Part shown: piece by piece, positions 53,528 through 61,972 of the stretch | Layout: every line of letters begins with the position of its first letter | How positions within the stretch are numbered: position 1 is the first letter of the stretch | Assembly: GCA_021158465.1 (NCBI GenBank) | Contig: JAGGUN010000052.1 | Coordinates: forward strand, 1-64,000 | DNA from: a bacterium | GTDB lineage: Bacteria > UBP14 > UBA6098 > 4484-93 | Direction: 5' to 3' | DNA length: 64,000 bases | Translations under genes and position numbers: made by a program | Notes under the pieces: generated by a model | The model's input: only the letters and a program-made list of their open reading frames with translations | Database searches by the model: none | Told to the model about the DNA's origin: nothing

Positions 53528-55200
53528 AAGATGCAAAACCACAGAAGCTCGAAGCGTTTGAGCGTATCCTCTCCCAGATTGAGGGGAAAAGGGAGATTAC
53601 ATACTCAGAGCTGATCGAGCTGGTGAAGCAGGAGCCAGGGGACATCGATATACACGAGATAGTCGACTATATCACCGCAAACGGGATCACAATAATCGGA
53701 CTACCTCATCGCAAGATCCCAACAACCGTAAAGTATAGCGACCCGCTCTGGCTGTACATCAAGGAGGCAGGAAAGGCACAGATACTCTCCAAGGAAGAAG
53801 AGATCAAGAAAGCCAAGCAGATGGTTCAGGCTCTCAGAAACATGGCAGAACTGCTACCGCTGAATATAGTCAATCTGGAACATTTTTGGCGCATAGCGGA
53901 GGAGTTCATCCAGGGGAAGATATCGCTCGAGGACTTCTCCAGAATACAGATAGGACAACCAAGTAGAGGGAAAAGCGAAGAGATAAGGGAAGATTTAATC
54001 TTCCTCCTCGATAGAGTGTGGATAAATACAAACGAGATACTCCAGCTCAAGAAAAAAAGCGTCCACAAGGGGCTTACCGACCGAGAGAAGAAAAAATATC
54101 GAATGCTTCTGGAAACAATAAATGAGGATATAAAGAAGATATCTCCAACATATAAAGTGCTCTCTGGTTTTGAGCCGATCTTCAAGAAACAAAAGGAGTT
54201 CTACAAAAGGTACACCAGAGCTAAGCAACGTCTGGCAAGACAGCTCGATCTCGCCCCGGAAAAGCTATTTGATGTCTACTACTCCTGGAAACAAGGCAAG
54301 CTCTCCGAGGACGAGCTACTCTCCAGGTACAACATCTCCTCAATACTGTTGAAACATATGGGGAAAAACATCGAGCGCGTAAGAAGGGCACTAATGCGAT
54401 TCGAGATAACCTGCCTGACAGACAAAGAGAAGATGTTCAAGCGGTACGCAGAGTTTGACAAGTATAGGAAAAGTTACCTCGAGGCAAGGGAATCGCTCAT
54501 AGAGACGAACATACGGCTCGTGATAAATATCGCCAAGCCATACGCCAGCCAGGGCGTGGAGCTTCTCGACCTAATCCAGGAAGGGAATAGCGCCCTTATA
54601 AAAGCGGTCGAGCGGTTCGACTACACACTTGGGTTCAAGCTCTCCACATACGCTATATGGTGGATACGACAGGCTATGATACGGCTTGTTAACTCCTTCG
54701 GACAGATAGTAAGGGTCCCAGCTCACATAGCCCAACTGGTAAGGAAGTATATGGCAATCAAACAGAGGCTTACCCAGGAGTTCGGCAGGACCCCAAGCAT
54801 CGACGAGATCGCCGAGGAAATGGGTATCTCCACAAAAAAAGCGCTCAAACTTCAAGGGATAATCTCCAGGCAGGTATCTATCAATAAAACCACAGAAGAA
54901 GGAGCCTCTCTCGGGAATATCCTACCCGATAAGAGTATCGCATCCCCTGCTTACTCCGCAGATATGAAGATAATGAAGGAGGAACTCAAAAAGATACTAC
55001 ATACACTCTCCAGGAAGGAAGAGATGGTCCTGACCCTGCGTTTCGGACTGAACGACAACTACCCAAGAACCTTAGAAGAGGTAGCAAAGATATTCGGGCT
55101 GTGCAGGGAAAGGATCAGACAGATAGAGGTGAAAGCACTCTCTAAACTCCGACAGCGCTCCAGAAGCGATATACTCCTACGCTACTGGAACGAAGAATGA
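53524..55200 (+). CDS. rpoD: RNA polymerase primary sigma factor
   Basis: 558 residues. Regions in order: an N-terminal segment with a region 1.1-like domain ([19 protein letters not shown]), region 1.2, a non-conserved segment, region 2 ([53 protein letters not shown]), region 3 ([21 protein letters not shown]) and region 4 with the -35 helix-turn-helix ([21 protein letters not shown]). Small departures from the usual motifs: [10 protein letters not shown] instead of IGL, and LSTYAIWW instead of FSTYATWW. These regions agree with the TTGACA/TATAAT promoters seen across the window. Confidence 0.97.
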   Translation: MKDAKPQKLEAFERILSQIEGKREITYSELIELVKQEPGDIDIHEIVDYITANGITIIGLPHRKIPTTVKYSDPLWLYIKEAGKAQILSKEEEIKKAKQMVQALRNMAELLPLNIVNLEHFWRIAEEFIQGKISLEDFSRIQIGQPSRGKSEEIREDLIFLLDRVWINTNEILQLKKKSVHKGLTDREKKKYRMLLETINEDIKKISPTYKVLSGFEPIFKKQKEFYKRYTRAKQRLARQLDLAPEKLFDVYYSWKQGKLSEDELLSRYNISSILLKHMGKNIERVRRALMRFEITCLTDKEKMFKRYAEFDKYRKSYLEARESLIETNIRLVINIAKPYASQGVELLDLIQEGNSALIKAVERFDYTLGFKLSTYAIWWIRQAMIRLVNSFGQIVRVPAHIAQLVRKYMAIKQRLTQEFGRTPSIDEIAEEMGISTKKALKLQGIISRQVSINKTTEEGASLGNILPDKSIASPAYSADMKIMKEELKKILHTLSRKEEMVLTLRFGLNDNYPRTLEEVAKIFGLCRERIRQIEVKALSKLRQRSRSDILLRYWNEE

Positions 55201-55902
55201 ATGAATCCAAGAATCTGGAAAAAGGCTCAAAAGAGCGAAAAATCCTGGTGGGAAAAAAGGATAAACTCACTTAACCTCGATTTCTATCGGCAGTTCGCAG
55301 AAGAGATTGTAAACGACATAAAGGAGCACCTCCCTCTATCCACCAAAACCCGTATACTCGAGATAGGTAGTGGAGCCGCAGGAAATCTAACATTCATCAA
55401 GACGGACTATCGGTTCGCGATAGACCCGCTCGAGCTGTTCTTTGCAAGCATCCCAAGATTCCAGGGGATAAGGGATAAGAATGTATCCTACCTCGCCGCC
55501 ATGGGAGAAGCACTTCCATTCAAAGATAGCTCGTTCGACCTCGTGATTATCGACAATGTCCTCGACCATTGCCTCTCACCCGAGACAGTCATACAAGAAA
55601 CAACAAGGGTAACAAAAAATGGTGGCATAATCCATTTGAAACAGAATATCTTCTCACCATACGGGAAATTCATAAGAATGTTTATCTACCGTCTCGGACT
55701 GGACAGGAAACATCCGTTCGCTTTCACAGAAAACGATGTCGAAAAGGTTGTGATGAGGAACCAGCTAACTATCCTTACGAAGCAACGTAGGGGGTTCCTT
55801 CGTTCTCTTTACTATGCCTTCTCATCCCCAGAAAGCACAAGCAAAGGAAGCGCAATCCTCTTAGCTATGCGCGACCAGATAAAGATGATCTTGAAAAAAT
55901 AG
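55201..55902 (+). CDS. Class I SAM-dependent methyltransferase
   Basis: 233 residues, starting immediately after the rpoD stop. Methyltransferase 11/25-like core: motif [16 protein letters not shown], an acidic loop at [10 protein letters not shown], and [18 protein letters not shown]. Basic N-terminus ([18 protein letters not shown]). No substrate signature. Cotranscribed with the ferredoxin-dnaG-rpoD operon. Confidence 0.8.
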   Translation: MNPRIWKKAQKSEKSWWEKRINSLNLDFYRQFAEEIVNDIKEHLPLSTKTRILEIGSGAAGNLTFIKTDYRFAIDPLELFFASIPRFQGIRDKNVSYLAAMGEALPFKDSSFDLVIIDNVLDHCLSPETVIQETTRVTKNGGIIHLKQNIFSPYGKFIRMFIYRLGLDRKHPFAFTENDVEKVVMRNQLTILTKQRRGFLRSLYYAFSSPESTSKGSAILLAMRDQIKMILKK

Positions 55903-55956
55903 CCGAGAATCGAGAAGCGGTCTGCCTCACCAGCACTGAAGAGGACCAGCAAAGAC

Positions 55957-56044
55957 TGGCGGAGAGGCGGGGATTCGAACCCCGGGAACCTTACGGTTCA
56001 ACGGTTTTCGAGACCGCCCCGTTCGACCACTCCGGCACCTCTCC
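55957..56044 (-). tRNA. tRNA-Ser (anticodon CGA)
   Basis: Long-variable-arm cloverleaf: acceptor GGAGAGG pairs with CCTCTCC, anticodon stem GCGGT/ACCGT with loop CTCGAAA (CGA, reads TCG), variable arm GAACCGTAAGGTTC, T-arm CGGGG-TTCGAAT-CCCCG. The CCA end is encoded here (55959-55957), unlike the other tRNAs of the window. The tadA stop codon lies inside this gene. Confidence 0.95.
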
Positions 56045-56480
56045 GAATATCATCGAAAAAAACCCTCAATAGCTCCCTGCACTCACTGGCAAGAACCCCA
56101 CCTGTTATCAGTATCCTGCCCGAAGGAAACGCACCCGTCGAAAGGAACGCATCAACGGATGGGAACCGTTCATCAGAAGCACCATAGACAATCCTCGACA
56201 CCCTCGCAACACAAAGAGCAGAAAGACACATAAGACAAGGTTCCTTGGTAACATAAACCGTGCACCCTGTAAGCCGCCAATTGTTCAATTTTCTCGCCGC
56301 CTCCCTGATCACAAGTATCTCTGCATGGGCAGTCGGATCGCAAAGCTGCTCGACGAGATTATGGGCAGAAGAGAGCAACTGACCATCACATACAAGAACA
56401 GCCCCAACAGGCACCTCACCTATCACCCTCGCTCGCTCCGCCTCCCCGAGGGCAATCCGCATAAAATACTCATCCCTCAT
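55998..56480 (-). CDS. tadA: tRNA-specific adenosine deaminase
   Basis: 160 residues from the ATG at 56480; frame upstream of it runs into tRNA-Arg. Zinc-dependent deaminase with [15 protein letters not shown] (zinc His and catalytic Glu) and [15 protein letters not shown] (PCxxC zinc cysteines). It converts A34 of tRNA-Arg(ACG) to inosine. The gene begins 15 bp after the 3' end of that very tRNA, and its last 47 bp, ending in TGA, overlap the tRNA-Ser gene, giving the tail [13 protein letters not shown]. It is probably processed from one transcript together with tRNA-Glu, tRNA-Arg and tRNA-Ser. Confidence 0.93.
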   Translation of the reverse strand: MRDEYFMRIALGEAERARVIGEVPVGAVLVCDGQLLSSAHNLVEQLCDPTAHAEILVIREAARKLNNWRLTGCTVYVTKEPCLMCLSALCVARVSRIVYGASDERFPSVDAFLSTGAFPSGRILITGGVLASECRELLRVFFDDIRRGAGVVERGGLENR

Positions 56481-56495
56481 AAAGCCCAAATAAAA

Positions 56496-56569
56496 TGCGC
56501 CCGAGAGGATTCGAACCTCCAACCTACGGATTCGTAGTCCGTTGCTCTATCCAACTGAGCTACGGGCGC
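56496..56569 (-). tRNA. tRNA-Arg (anticodon ACG)
   Basis: 74-nt cloverleaf: acceptor GCGCCCG pairs with CGGGCGC, discriminator A, anticodon stem ACGGA/TCCGT, loop CTACGAA (ACG; A34 is the TadA target giving ICG). T-arm GGAGG-TTCGAAT-CCTCT. It lies directly upstream of tadA. Confidence 0.95.
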
Positions 56570-56613
56570 CCGCCTATCACTATGTTCTGCCAGGCTCAGA
56601 AAAAACAAAAAAA

Positions 56614-56685
56614 TACCGCTAAGGGGAGTCGAACCCCTGCTGCCGGCGTGAGAGGCCGGTGTCCTAACCACTAGACGATAGCGGC
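56614..56685 (-). tRNA. tRNA-Glu (anticodon CTC)
   Basis: 72-nt cloverleaf: acceptor GCCGCTA with TAGCGGT, so the first pair is G.T; discriminator A. Anticodon stem CCGGC/GCCGG, loop CTCTCAC (CTC, reads GAG). T-arm AGGGG-TTCGACT-CCCCT. First gene after the promoter at 56699-56726. Confidence 0.93.
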
Positions 56686-56698
56686 ATCTTCAAATGTT

Positions 56699-56726
56699 AT
56701 AGTATCTATTTTTAGAGCTCTGTCAA
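56699..56726 (-). promoter_or_regulatory. Promoter of the tRNA-Glu/tRNA-Arg/tadA/tRNA-Ser transcript
   Basis: On the minus strand: perfect -35 TTGACA (56726-56721), 16 bp spacer, -10 TACTAT (56704-56699), 13 bp before tRNA-Glu. Confidence 0.65.
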
Positions 56727-56786
56727 GAGAATTTTCGGGAAAAAACCATAACGCGCACTGCTCATCGTCGGAAATCTAAAATAAAC

Positions 56787-56815
56787 TTGACTTTAAGCGA
56801 TAAGAGGATTATAAT
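56787..56815 (+). promoter_or_regulatory. Promoter of the 56866 gene
   Basis: -35 TTGACT (56787-56792), 17 bp spacer, perfect -10 TATAAT (56810-56815). Gene starts about 50 bp downstream. Confidence 0.65.
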
Positions 56816-56865
56816 TAATAAAAAGTTATAGCTAATAAGTTCAAACACAAAGGTAGGGCAATATA

Positions 56866-58104
56866 TTGAAAGAAAGTTCTGGTTTGATCTTGCTTTTTCT
56901 TCTTTTTGTCGTTGGTTTCCTATCTGCTTCGGAGACTGATTGGATAATAAATTTCGAGTTCTACACGGCAGACACACTCATCTCAACAGACTTTTATAAC
57001 AGAGCAGCAGTGCATCCTGACGCATCATTGGGACACGACATATTCGATGCGGAGGAGCTTTTCCCCCCTTTCATCTATTATGTGATGCTCTACTTCCCAC
57101 ATGATAACCCAGAAGACCTAAATACATACTGGGAACCACCATACAACTCCAAATACACCTTTGATTATCATCCGCCCGTCCTCGAGGGGGAAGATTCCTG
57201 GTATATGGAAGCGTATGTCGGACTGAGCTTCCCCACAGATGTCATACTGTCCTGGCAGAATATAGGCTCTGCCCCCTTCGATATGGGGCTCTTCCTTGTG
57301 GATACTGCCACATCAGACACGACAAACCTGAGAGCGGAACAGTTTTTCACCTTTCACACCGCCAGCATGCTGACCGGATATAATTTTGTTGTAAGGAGGG
57401 ATGTGAACATAGATTTTAGGATAGTTCCTGTTTCAACAGAACTTACCACAGGGGTTGTTACCCACTTTTATCCCTACATCTACGATATCTACGGTGACTC
57501 GGTTCTGGTTCCGGTCACATGGAGAACAAATCCAGACGGTATAGGTTACTTCCTCGACAACTTCCGGTTCGTTCCGACAGAAGAGAGAGATGCTTACATC
57601 ATAGCAGATTACTATCATCTGAGGGAGGACAGCGTTCTTGTCCACATATCGGGTGAATACGATTCGATATCGGTTTCGCTTCGACCAGGATGGAATACAA
57701 TAAGCTTGCCGGTAACGCCGGCAATTGCATCAGCCGACACAGCACTGGGTGACTCACTCAGCAATCTGTTATTCTCCTTTGACCCCATTAGCTACGCGTA
57801 TGAGAGGGCAGAAACTGTTGAGGTAGGCACAGGATATTTTGTCTACTCTGGGGAAGAAAGAAGTATAACGGTTTCTGGTGTTCCCGCAAGGGAGGTCAGC
57901 ATACCGCTTTCTCCCGGCTGGAACCTTATCGGAGTGCCGTTCGGAGATGTAGAGGAAATAGTGGTCAGTCCACCTGGCGCTATCTGGGAAGAGTTCTTTT
58001 GGTTCAACCCAGATCTTAGGAGATACGAAACAGCCAGTTCACTTTTACCAGGCAGAGGATATTGGGTTGCAGCATTTGATGAGTGTGTTCTACTCATAAG
58101 ATAA
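56866..58104 (+). CDS. Secreted protein with two PGWN-type repeats
   Basis: 412 residues from a TTG; the ribosome site is weak, so the start is tentative. Signal peptide ESSGLILLFLLFVVGFLSA. The first 260 residues form an unrecognised beta-rich domain. The C-terminal 145 residues hold two copies of a module: VSLRPGWNTISLPV ... FSFDPISYAYERAETVEVG ... GYFVY, then IPLSPGWNLIGVPF ... FWFNPDLRRYETASSL ... GYWVA. The same double module occurs in the next gene. There is no T9SS sorting tail; the protein ends DECVLLIR. Function unknown, probably surface or periplasmic. Confidence 0.65.
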   Translation: MKESSGLILLFLLFVVGFLSASETDWIINFEFYTADTLISTDFYNRAAVHPDASLGHDIFDAEELFPPFIYYVMLYFPHDNPEDLNTYWEPPYNSKYTFDYHPPVLEGEDSWYMEAYVGLSFPTDVILSWQNIGSAPFDMGLFLVDTATSDTTNLRAEQFFTFHTASMLTGYNFVVRRDVNIDFRIVPVSTELTTGVVTHFYPYIYDIYGDSVLVPVTWRTNPDGIGYFLDNFRFVPTEERDAYIIADYYHLREDSVLVHISGEYDSISVSLRPGWNTISLPVTPAIASADTALGDSLSNLLFSFDPISYAYERAETVEVGTGYFVYSGEERSITVSGVPAREVSIPLSPGWNLIGVPFGDVEEIVVSPPGAIWEEFFWFNPDLRRYETASSLLPGRGYWVAAFDECVLLIR

Positions 58105-58116
58105 GGGGATAAAAAG

Positions 58117-61100
58117 ATGAAAGAGAGAATGCGGACAGCTTTGTTATCATCGGCAATGCTCCTTACCCTATTGGGTGCAGGCTTCTCGGGTAACCTTTAT
58201 AAGGAGCATTTCGAGAGCCTTCGTTATTGTGACATTCCACGGACCACAGGCGAGTGGAATATCTCCGATGGACAGGCGAACGCACCTGGGCATCTTGCAG
58301 AATCAACCTATGTTTCACTGAATGGAGCAAGCAAGAAAATCCAGATTGTGGATAGGTACGCTTACATTGCGACTGGCCGTGGGCTTGAGATAGTTGACCT
58401 TGCACCCAATCCACCTGCATTGGTTGGTTCACTTAATGTCGGGGATTGTGTGGACATCGGTGTTCTCGGTAAATACGCATATCTTCTAACAACAGCCGGA
58501 GATGACAGCCTCGTCAAGGTCGATGTTTCAGCCCCGACATCTCCCTCGCATGTTGCAGATGCAAATGTATCCAGCCCATCTGGATTAACCCTGACGAACA
58601 AGTATGCATATGTTGTCGCGGGAAACTCAATCTACTGCTATGACATATCCGGCACCGGGATAACAGCCGTCTCCAACCACACACTCTCTGGAACAGGTGT
58701 CGATGTCGACGCCTGTGGAAGGTATATGGTCGTTGTCGAGAGAAGCGGCAACCGGCTGGAGATTGTGAACGCATCAGATCCGGCAAGTATGCTCCTCGAA
58801 GGGAGCTGCACGCTACCGACCGAGCCAAAACAGGTTATAATATCCGGGCAGATAGCGTATGTCGGAGCAGAGGACAGCGTCTATATGGTCGACATAACCG
58901 ACCTGAGTTCTCCAACAGTGGTGCATTCATCCGCGATACAGGAGAACGCCAAAGACCTGTTCATGTGGGGGAGATGGCTCTTCATCGCCGACGGAACAGA
59001 AGGACTAACCGTCCTAAACCTGAACAAAGGGTATGAAAAGGCACACATCAAGCTAACGGAAGAGTTGCATACAGGGGGAACAAGCGCAACGGGGGTTTCT
59101 GTTGGTAGCGCCTATGCGCTTGTCGCTGATTCAACATCCAGTCTGCAGGCATTCTTCATCGGTGATACGGCGGCACCGGCAGGAACCCTGTGGACAGACA
59201 TAATATTCGCCGAAACAACTTATGTGAGCAAGAGTTCAAGCAGAACACTCCTCGATGTAGAAACCGTAGGAAACTTAGCTTACTTCTCTGTGCATATGTA
59301 TGGAATTATAGTGGTTGATATTTCCGATCTGACAGATATGCGAGTGATCGATTCATTTGCTGTCAGCGGGGCGCCCTGCGGGCTCGACATAGACGGGAAC
59401 GAACTCTTCCTCGCAGCGGGCGATGAGGGAGTATATGCATATACTATAGAGGATTCGGCACTGTCAAGTAATTGGCACACCAACGGCATCAGCGAGATAA
59501 TAGATGTCGCTGCAAGCGATTCGTTCGTCTATGCTGCGGTATCCAACGGCTCACTCGGCGTTAGGAAACTGCGAAGGAGCGACGGAGCTCTGCTCGCCTC
59601 CTACTCCACATCATCACCTGTCTTCGGGGTATATGTCTATGGCGACTATGTCTACGCGGCAGCAACAGCAATTGGAGTCATAAAGCTGACCAAAGAGCTC
59701 TCAGCGGTTGATACATTCGCTACAACCGATGCTTGGGGCGTCTGCGCCGACGGACAATACATTTATGTCGCAGACAAGATAGACGGACTAAAGGTGGTGG
59801 CATCCGATGATATGACAGAGATTACGACGGTGTCAACCTCCACCCTTGGTGGCGACCCACACGGTGTAATAGTCAAGAATAGCCTCGCCTATGTCGCACT
59901 GGATACCATTGTTACCATCTTGGATGTTACAAACCCCACAAACCCGAGTGTGTTTGACCATAGTCCACCAGGGATTCTGCCATCAGGAGTTGCACCAGTC
60001 GGAGATTACCTTATAGTCGCCGACAACGCAGGCGGCGCAAGGAGCCTGTACTACTTTAATAATATGATTTATACCAAGAAGACAAACTATGTGTTTCACT
60101 CCACCGATGTCAGGGATACCTGCACCGGTGAGAACACCGAATATAACGGCGTATACTGGAGATGTTACCAGCAGAAAGATGCTGATACAGACACAACCGA
60201 CTACTATCTGGTATTTGTTAGCGCATCAGGTGACTCAGACACACTTTTCATCTTCAGGGACGAGTCGGAGCCAGAACCAGGACCAGGAGGCGAGATTACA
60301 TACTATCCTCTCTCCGACACATTCACCGAACTTTACTGGTGCGGCACACACGAAGACAATCTGACCTCGCCGGATTTTGACCTCATAATAGACTCCATCA
60401 TCATCGGGGATACACTCGCTGACTTCTCCCGCAAGTGGCGCGTGCCGATAGAGGTTGAAGGGAGCGGTGGAGGGTTCGTCGAGCTGGAGCTTGCCGGAGA
60501 CTCATCCGCAACATACGGATACGACGAAGGTATAGATACACTCTACATCCCAACAGGTGTATTCGATGCATACTTCCTCGTTGACGGCAGGATGCTCCAG
60601 AAAAACCATATCGGGCTATTCGAGAAACCAAAGGACATAATTCTGAAGGTCGAAGGGGATAATGCAACCATCCGCTGGGACCCGAGAGACCTACCAGACG
60701 GGAATTTCTTCCTTTCCGGGGTCAATATGAAGGAAGACTCATCGTTCACTGCCACCGATGGCGAGGAACTTACCCTTGTTCAGGAACCAGTTTATAACCT
60801 GTTCTATCAGAGGAGGCTTTTCCCAGGATGGAACATCGCCTCACTCGTGGCAGACGGACCAGACAACTCTACCAGAAACATCCTCGGCGAAGAGGTGTTA
60901 GCATTCTCTTATGACCCCATCGGAAGAAGATACATTAGAACGGATACACTGAATCAAGGAGTCGGTTACTTCTGTTTGAACAACCAGGACAGAATAAGAT
61001 ACTACTCCTACAACGGGATACCCATTATGCGCACAACTGTCCACCTATATCCTGGCTGGAACCTCATCGGGGGACTGAACATTGACAATATAGATGTATC

Positions 61101-61947
61101 ACTCATAACAACCGAACCAGCAGCCTCTCTCATCCCAGGGAGCTTTTTCAGATATGACCCGATTGCACGAGAATATGAAAACATCGCAACGCTTACATCA
61201 GGCGAAGGCTACTGGGTGGCAGCAGAAACCGAGTGCGATATGACGATCGACTACACGATGCAAACGGAGACAAGAAAGCGGCCCCTGAAGACCCCAGATT
61301 GGTATGTTACGATGAGGGCAGGAAACAATACCATCGATTTCGGCTGTGGAAGAGGAGCTACAACAGGATACGACTACCTGTTCGACATACTCCTACCACC
61401 CGCCTTACCAGGTGAGGAGCAGATTGCAATCGTTGAGGATGTTCCTATTACACCAGAGTTCAAGCGAAGCATCCATCCGAGGAATAAACCATCTTGGGAG
61501 GTCGTTCTACCAGAGGATAGAGTGGTAACCTTTGACACGAAACAACTTCCGAACAATCTCACACTTTACATCGAAGGAGAGGGAAGCACAAATAGGATAG
61601 AAAGCAACCAAGAATTCACTCTCCCAGCCGGAAGATACAAGATATTCGCAAAACAGAGCAATCTACCAAAGAAGCTATATCTCGACCCAGCATCTCCCAA
61701 CCCGTTCAACGCGAGCGTGAAACTGAGATTTGGTCTACCAGAAGAAGGAAAGGTGGAACTCGCTATCTACAACATCCTCGGTCAGAAGGTGAAAACGCTT
61801 GTGGACGAGACGCTCCCCGCTGGTGAGTACAGCGCCCTTTGGAACGGAAAAACAGCCGAAGGGAAGACCGCTCCATCAGGGATATACTTCTACCGGATTA
61901 CATTCGACGAGGAAAAGATAACGAGGAAGATGCTACTTCTAAAGTAG
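58117..61947 (+). CDS. Large secreted LVIVD-repeat protein with PGWN modules and T9SS sorting domain
   Basis: 1,276 residues. Signal peptide TALLSSAMLLTLLGAGFSG. Residues about 60-650 carry LVIVD-like beta-propeller repeats: DRYAYIATGRGLEIVDL, GKYAYLLTTAGDDSLVKVDV, GQIAYVGAEDSVYMVDI, KNSLAYVALDTIVTILDV. A second part ends in the paired PGWN modules (residues about 900-1050: LFPGWNIASLVAD, LYPGWNLIGGLN) that also end the preceding protein. The last 85 residues (ASPNPFNASVKLRFGLPEEG ... SGIYFYRITF ... KMLLLK) are a classic T9SS type A sorting domain. The propeller may bind partners at the cell surface. It lies 12 bp after the previous gene, so they are likely cotranscribed. Confidence 0.85.
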   Translation: MKERMRTALLSSAMLLTLLGAGFSGNLYKEHFESLRYCDIPRTTGEWNISDGQANAPGHLAESTYVSLNGASKKIQIVDRYAYIATGRGLEIVDLAPNPPALVGSLNVGDCVDIGVLGKYAYLLTTAGDDSLVKVDVSAPTSPSHVADANVSSPSGLTLTNKYAYVVAGNSIYCYDISGTGITAVSNHTLSGTGVDVDACGRYMVVVERSGNRLEIVNASDPASMLLEGSCTLPTEPKQVIISGQIAYVGAEDSVYMVDITDLSSPTVVHSSAIQENAKDLFMWGRWLFIADGTEGLTVLNLNKGYEKAHIKLTEELHTGGTSATGVSVGSAYALVADSTSSLQAFFIGDTAAPAGTLWTDIIFAETTYVSKSSSRTLLDVETVGNLAYFSVHMYGIIVVDISDLTDMRVIDSFAVSGAPCGLDIDGNELFLAAGDEGVYAYTIEDSALSSNWHTNGISEIIDVAASDSFVYAAVSNGSLGVRKLRRSDGALLASYSTSSPVFGVYVYGDYVYAAATAIGVIKLTKELSAVDTFATTDAWGVCADGQYIYVADKIDGLKVVASDDMTEITTVSTSTLGGDPHGVIVKNSLAYVALDTIVTILDVTNPTNPSVFDHSPPGILPSGVAPVGDYLIVADNAGGARSLYYFNNMIYTKKTNYVFHSTDVRDTCTGENTEYNGVYWRCYQQKDADTDTTDYYLVFVSASGDSDTLFIFRDESEPEPGPGGEITYYPLSDTFTELYWCGTHEDNLTSPDFDLIIDSIIIGDTLADFSRKWRVPIEVEGSGGGFVELELAGDSSATYGYDEGIDTLYIPTGVFDAYFLVDGRMLQKNHIGLFEKPKDIILKVEGDNATIRWDPRDLPDGNFFLSGVNMKEDSSFTATDGEELTLVQEPVYNLFYQRRLFPGWNIASLVADGPDNSTRNILGEEVLAFSYDPIGRRYIRTDTLNQGVGYFCLNNQDRIRYYSYNGIPIMRTTVHLYPGWNLIGGLNIDNIDVSLITTEPAASLIPGSFFRYDPIAREYENIATLTSGEGYWVAAETECDMTIDYTMQTETRKRPLKTPDWYVTMRAGNNTIDFGCGRGATTGYDYLFDILLPPALPGEEQIAIVEDVPITPEFKRSIHPRNKPSWEVVLPEDRVVTFDTKQLPNNLTLYIEGEGSTNRIESNQEFTLPAGRYKIFAKQSNLPKKLYLDPASPNPFNASVKLRFGLPEEGKVELAIYNILGQKVKTLVDETLPAGEYSALWNGKTAEGKTAPSGIYFYRITFDEEKITRKMLLLK

Positions 61948-61972
61948 CTGTCGGACCCTTTCCCACCCTTCT

